DNA from: an uncultured Bacilli bacterium
Lineage (GTDB): Bacteria > Bacillota_I > Bacilli_A > RF39 > UBA660
Assembly: GCA_947588665.1 (NCBI GenBank)
Contig: CANPYU010000013.1
Span: forward strand, 1 to 14,624
Direction: 5' to 3'
Length of the DNA: 14,624 bases
Positions 12,603 to 14,624 of this stretch are shown here, piece after piece (the first letter of the stretch is position 1; every line of letters begins with the position of its first letter). The notes under the pieces were generated by a model. That model did no database searches and was not told where the DNA came from. It saw only the letters and a program-made list of their open reading frames with translations. Made by a program: the position numbers and the translations under genes.

Positions 12603-13136
12603 ATGGAGCTCCAAATAAGAGGAGATAAAATAACTGTTACAAAAGCTATCAAAGATTATGTAACAGAAAAGATGGGAAGACTAGATAAATATTTTGATAC
12701 AGATAAGAAAATAACAGCTCAAGTTATTATTAGAGTAAAGAATAAAGAACAAAAGGTTGAAGTTACTGTTCCAACTAATAAATTTACATTAAGAGCAGAA
12801 GAAGCACATACAGATTTATATGCAGCGATTGATATAGTTGTTGATAAGCTTGAAAGACAAATTAGAAAAAACAAAACTAAATTAGATAAGAAGTATAAGA
12901 ATCTTGTGCAACTTGATATTAATACCAATTTTGAAGTTAAAGATGATGAAGAAGAGGAAACAAAGATTGTTAAACGAAAAACTATTGATACTAAACCAAT
13001 GGATGAAGAAGAAGCTATATTGCAAATGGATTTATTGAATCATGATTTCTTTGTTTTTAAAAATGTAGATGAAGAGTGCGTTTCAGTAATGTATAAGAGA
13101 CGTGATGGAAACTTCGGAATTATTAATGTTAAATAA
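12603..13136 (+). CDS. hpf: Long-form ribosome hibernation promoting factor, 177 aa
   Basis: Binds idle 70S ribosomes and pairs them into inactive 100S dimers in stationary phase, stress and during sporulation. The N-terminal S30AE domain (about 1-97) occupies the decoding site: MELQIRGDKITVTKAIKDYV, YFDTDKKITAQVIIRV, and the Lys-rich helix DKLERQIRKNKTKLDKKYK. A charged linker (about 105-122, DDEEEET) leads to the C-terminal dimerisation domain: KRKTIDTKPMDEEEAILQM, LLNHDFFVFKN and SVMYKRRDGNFGIINV. The presence of the second domain makes it the long form of Firmicutes. The SD AGGTGA (12592-12597) is five bases before the ATG. It is followed by a terminator and then by secA, a conserved order (hpf-secA-prfB in B. 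subtilis). Confidence 0.96.
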   Translation: MELQIRGDKITVTKAIKDYVTEKMGRLDKYFDTDKKITAQVIIRVKNKEQKVEVTVPTNKFTLRAEEAHTDLYAAIDIVVDKLERQIRKNKTKLDKKYKNLVQLDINTNFEVKDDEEEETKIVKRKTIDTKPMDEEEAILQMDLLNHDFFVFKNVDEECVSVMYKRRDGNFGIINVK

Positions 13137-13160
13137 GTGACTAGTAATAGTCATTTTTTT
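13135..13160 (+). terminator. Intrinsic terminator of hpf
   Basis: TGACTA-GTAA-TAGTCA (13138-13153) is a perfect six-pair stem with a tetraloop, extendable by A-U and G-U pairs, followed by seven T (13154-13160). It starts right after the hpf stop. Confidence 0.85.
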
Positions 13161-13188
13161 AGATGATGAGTAAAAAAGATAAAAGTAT

Positions 13189-13217
13189 TTGTACTCAAAT
13201 AAAAGTTATGATATAAT
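13189..13217 (+). promoter_or_regulatory. Promoter of secA
   Basis: TTGTAC (13189-13194), 17 bases, then TATAAT (13212-13217) with an extended TGA. Transcription would start near 13224, just before the SD AAGGTGA (13229-13235). Confidence 0.7.
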
Positions 13218-13240
13218 CTTTGTTATGGAAGGTGAATTAC

Positions 13241-14624
13241 ATGGGATTTTTACGTAAAATTTTTGATACCGAATATAAAGAATTAAAAAGATTTGAGCAT
13301 ATTGCTGATCAAGTTGTAGCGTTAGATGAGGAAATGAGTAAATTATCTGATGAAGAATTAAAAGCTAAAACTGATGAGTTTAAGGCTCGCCTTGATAAGG
13401 GAGATTCTTTAGATGATTTAATAGTGCCAGCTTTTGCTGTTGCAAGAGAAGCGGCTTTTCGGGTTATAGGAGAGAAACCTTATTATGTACAAATATTAGG
13501 GGGACTTGCTATACATTTTGGTAATATTGCTGAAATGAAGACTGGTGAAGGTAAAACTTTAACGGAGACTATGCCAACTTATTTAAATGCTTTAACAGGG
13601 CTTGGAGTGCATGTTGTAACGGCAAATGAATTCTTGGCAAAACGTGACTCAGAATGGATGGGTAATATTTATCGCTTTTTAGGTTTAACAGTAGGACTTA
13701 ATATGAGAGAAATGTCTCCAAAAGAAAAACAAGAAGCTTATAACTGTGATATTTTATATTCAACTAATAATGAAATTGGTTTTGATTATTTAAGAGATAA
13801 TATGGTAGTCCAAAAAGAAGGAAGAGTACAAAGACCGCTTAATTTTTGTATTGTAGATGAAGTGGATTCAATTTTAATAGATGAAGCTAGAACTCCACTT
13901 ATTATTTCTGGCGGTAGATTTAATTCTAATAATTTATATATTGATGCAGATAGAGCAGTTAAAAGACTTAAAGAAGAAGAGGATTATGTTGTTGATGCTA
14001 AAACTAAAAGTGTTTCTTTAACTGAAGAAGGTAGTAAAAAAATTGAAGGAATATTCAATTTAAAAAATTTATATGATTTAGATAATACAGCATTAGTTCA
14101 TCATTTAAATCAAGCACTTAAGGCTAATTATGGATTTAAAAAAGATGTTGATTATGTTGTTCAAGATGATGAAGTAATAATTGTTGATCAATTTACAGGA
14201 AGACTTATGCATGGTAGACAATTTAGTGAAGGATTGCATCAAGCAATTGAAGCTAAAGAAGGAGTAACAATTAATACGGAAACGAAAACGATGGCAACTA
14301 TTACATTCCAAAATTTATTTAGAATGTATAATAAGTTATCTGGTATGACTGGTACGGCTAAAACAGAAGAAGAAGAGTTTAGAAATATTTATAATATGTA
14401 TGTTATACAGATACCGACTAATAAACCTGTTATTAGAGAAGATTTGGCAGATCTTGTTTATGCGACAAGTAAAGCAAAATATAAGGCTATTGTTAATACG
14501 GTTAAAGAAATTAATTCTACAGGTAGACCAATTTTAATTGGTACGATAAGTGTTGAGGCAAATGAATATTTAAGTGGTTTACTTACTAAAGCAGGCCTTA
14601 AACATGAAGTATTGAATGCTAAAA
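13241..14624 (+). CDS. secA: SecA preprotein translocase ATPase, N-terminal 461 residues (cut by window edge)
   Basis: Motor that pushes unfolded preproteins through SecYEG. The frame is open from the ATG at 13241 to the right edge, about 55% of a normal SecA. Seen in order: the N-terminal helix [31 protein letters not shown], Walker A MKTGEGKT (K105, T106), [44 protein letters not shown], the DEAD-box [16 protein letters not shown], the preprotein-binding domain, [39 protein letters not shown] and [11 protein letters not shown] at the start of the second motor domain. SD AAGGTGA lies five bases upstream. The hpf-secA order points to the housekeeping SecA1. Small deviations exist: ALTGLG for the usual ALTGKG, and VTANEFL for VTVNDYL. 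An accessory SecA2 cannot be fully excluded without the C-terminus. Confidence 0.95.
   Translation, partial: MGFLRKIFDTEYKELKRFEHIADQVVALDEEMSKLSDEELKAKTDEFKARLDKGDSLDDLIVPAFAVAREAAFRVIGEKPYYVQILGGLAIHFGNIAEMKTGEGKTLTETMPTYLNALTGLGVHVVTANEFLAKRDSEWMGNIYRFLGLTVGLNMREMSPKEKQEAYNCDILYSTNNEIGFDYLRDNMVVQKEGRVQRPLNFCIVDEVDSILIDEARTPLIISGGRFNSNNLYIDADRAVKRLKEEEDYVVDAKTKSVSLTEEGSKKIEGIFNLKNLYDLDNTALVHHLNQALKANYGFKKDVDYVVQDDEVIIVDQFTGRLMHGRQFSEGLHQAIEAKEGVTINTETKTMATITFQNLFRMYNKLSGMTGTAKTEEEEFRNIYNMYVIQIPTNKPVIREDLADLVYATSKAKYKAIVNTVKEINSTGRPILIGTISVEANEYLSGLLTKAGLKHEVLNAK

Noticed and set aside
12719..14311. Minus-strand frames at 12719-12928 and 14105-14311
   Set aside because: Antisense to the well-supported hpf and secA genes, with no SD.

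Overview
The window comes from an AT-rich, endospore-forming Firmicute. It carries spo0A, spoIID and spoIIQ, strong AGGAGG-type Shine-Dalgarno (SD) sites, compact spacing and long A/T runs. The shrunken gene set and the repeat type in the secreted protein at the left edge recall uncultured gut Bacilli (RF39 or Erysipelotrichia-like lineages), but that placement is an impression. The code looks standard: Trp is TGG in secA, and TGA ends the agrA-like gene.

Layout: (1) 1-902 holds the 5' part of a secreted-protein gene on the minus strand, divergent from a small XRE repressor, with ATGTAT half-sites between them. (2) 922-2372 holds a DUF4143-type AAA ATPase on the minus strand and, upstream of it, three 33-bp direct repeats. 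(3) 2371-6779, minus strand, runs pgk, tpiA, spo0A, gpmI. Three lower-glycolysis enzymes thus surround the sporulation master regulator, which has its own terminator, promoter and a cluster of 0A-box-like sites. (4) 6903-8546, plus strand, holds spoIID and spoIIQ (engulfment and the intercellular channel), with sigma-E-like and sigma-F-like promoters in front of them. (5) 8607-9152 is a 181-aa protein at the place where spoIIID and mbl usually follow; it looks like a shortened, motif-less MreB/Mbl. (6) 9237-12020 is a complete agr-type quorum-sensing locus split into two convergent operons: agrA-agrC on plus, agrB-agrD on minus. They share one bidirectional terminator. AgrD is only 35 aa. (7) 12331-14624, plus strand, holds a cold-shock protein, long hpf and the 5' part of secA; hpf-secA is conserved synteny in Firmicutes.

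How the parts may work together: AgrB would process AgrD into a cyclic peptide sensed by AgrC, which phosphorylates AgrA. AgrA would bind the 21-bp-spaced direct repeats upstream of agrB and close a positive loop. Spo0A probably feeds back on its own promoter and starts the programme that leads to sigma-F (spoIIQ) and sigma-E (spoIID). Most promising to follow up: the AgrD precursor without Cys or Ser at the usual ring position, a hairpin that would hide the spoIIQ SD only in read-through mRNA, and the degenerate MreB-like gene. All promoter, hairpin and fold calls were made by eye; no database search or folding program was run.
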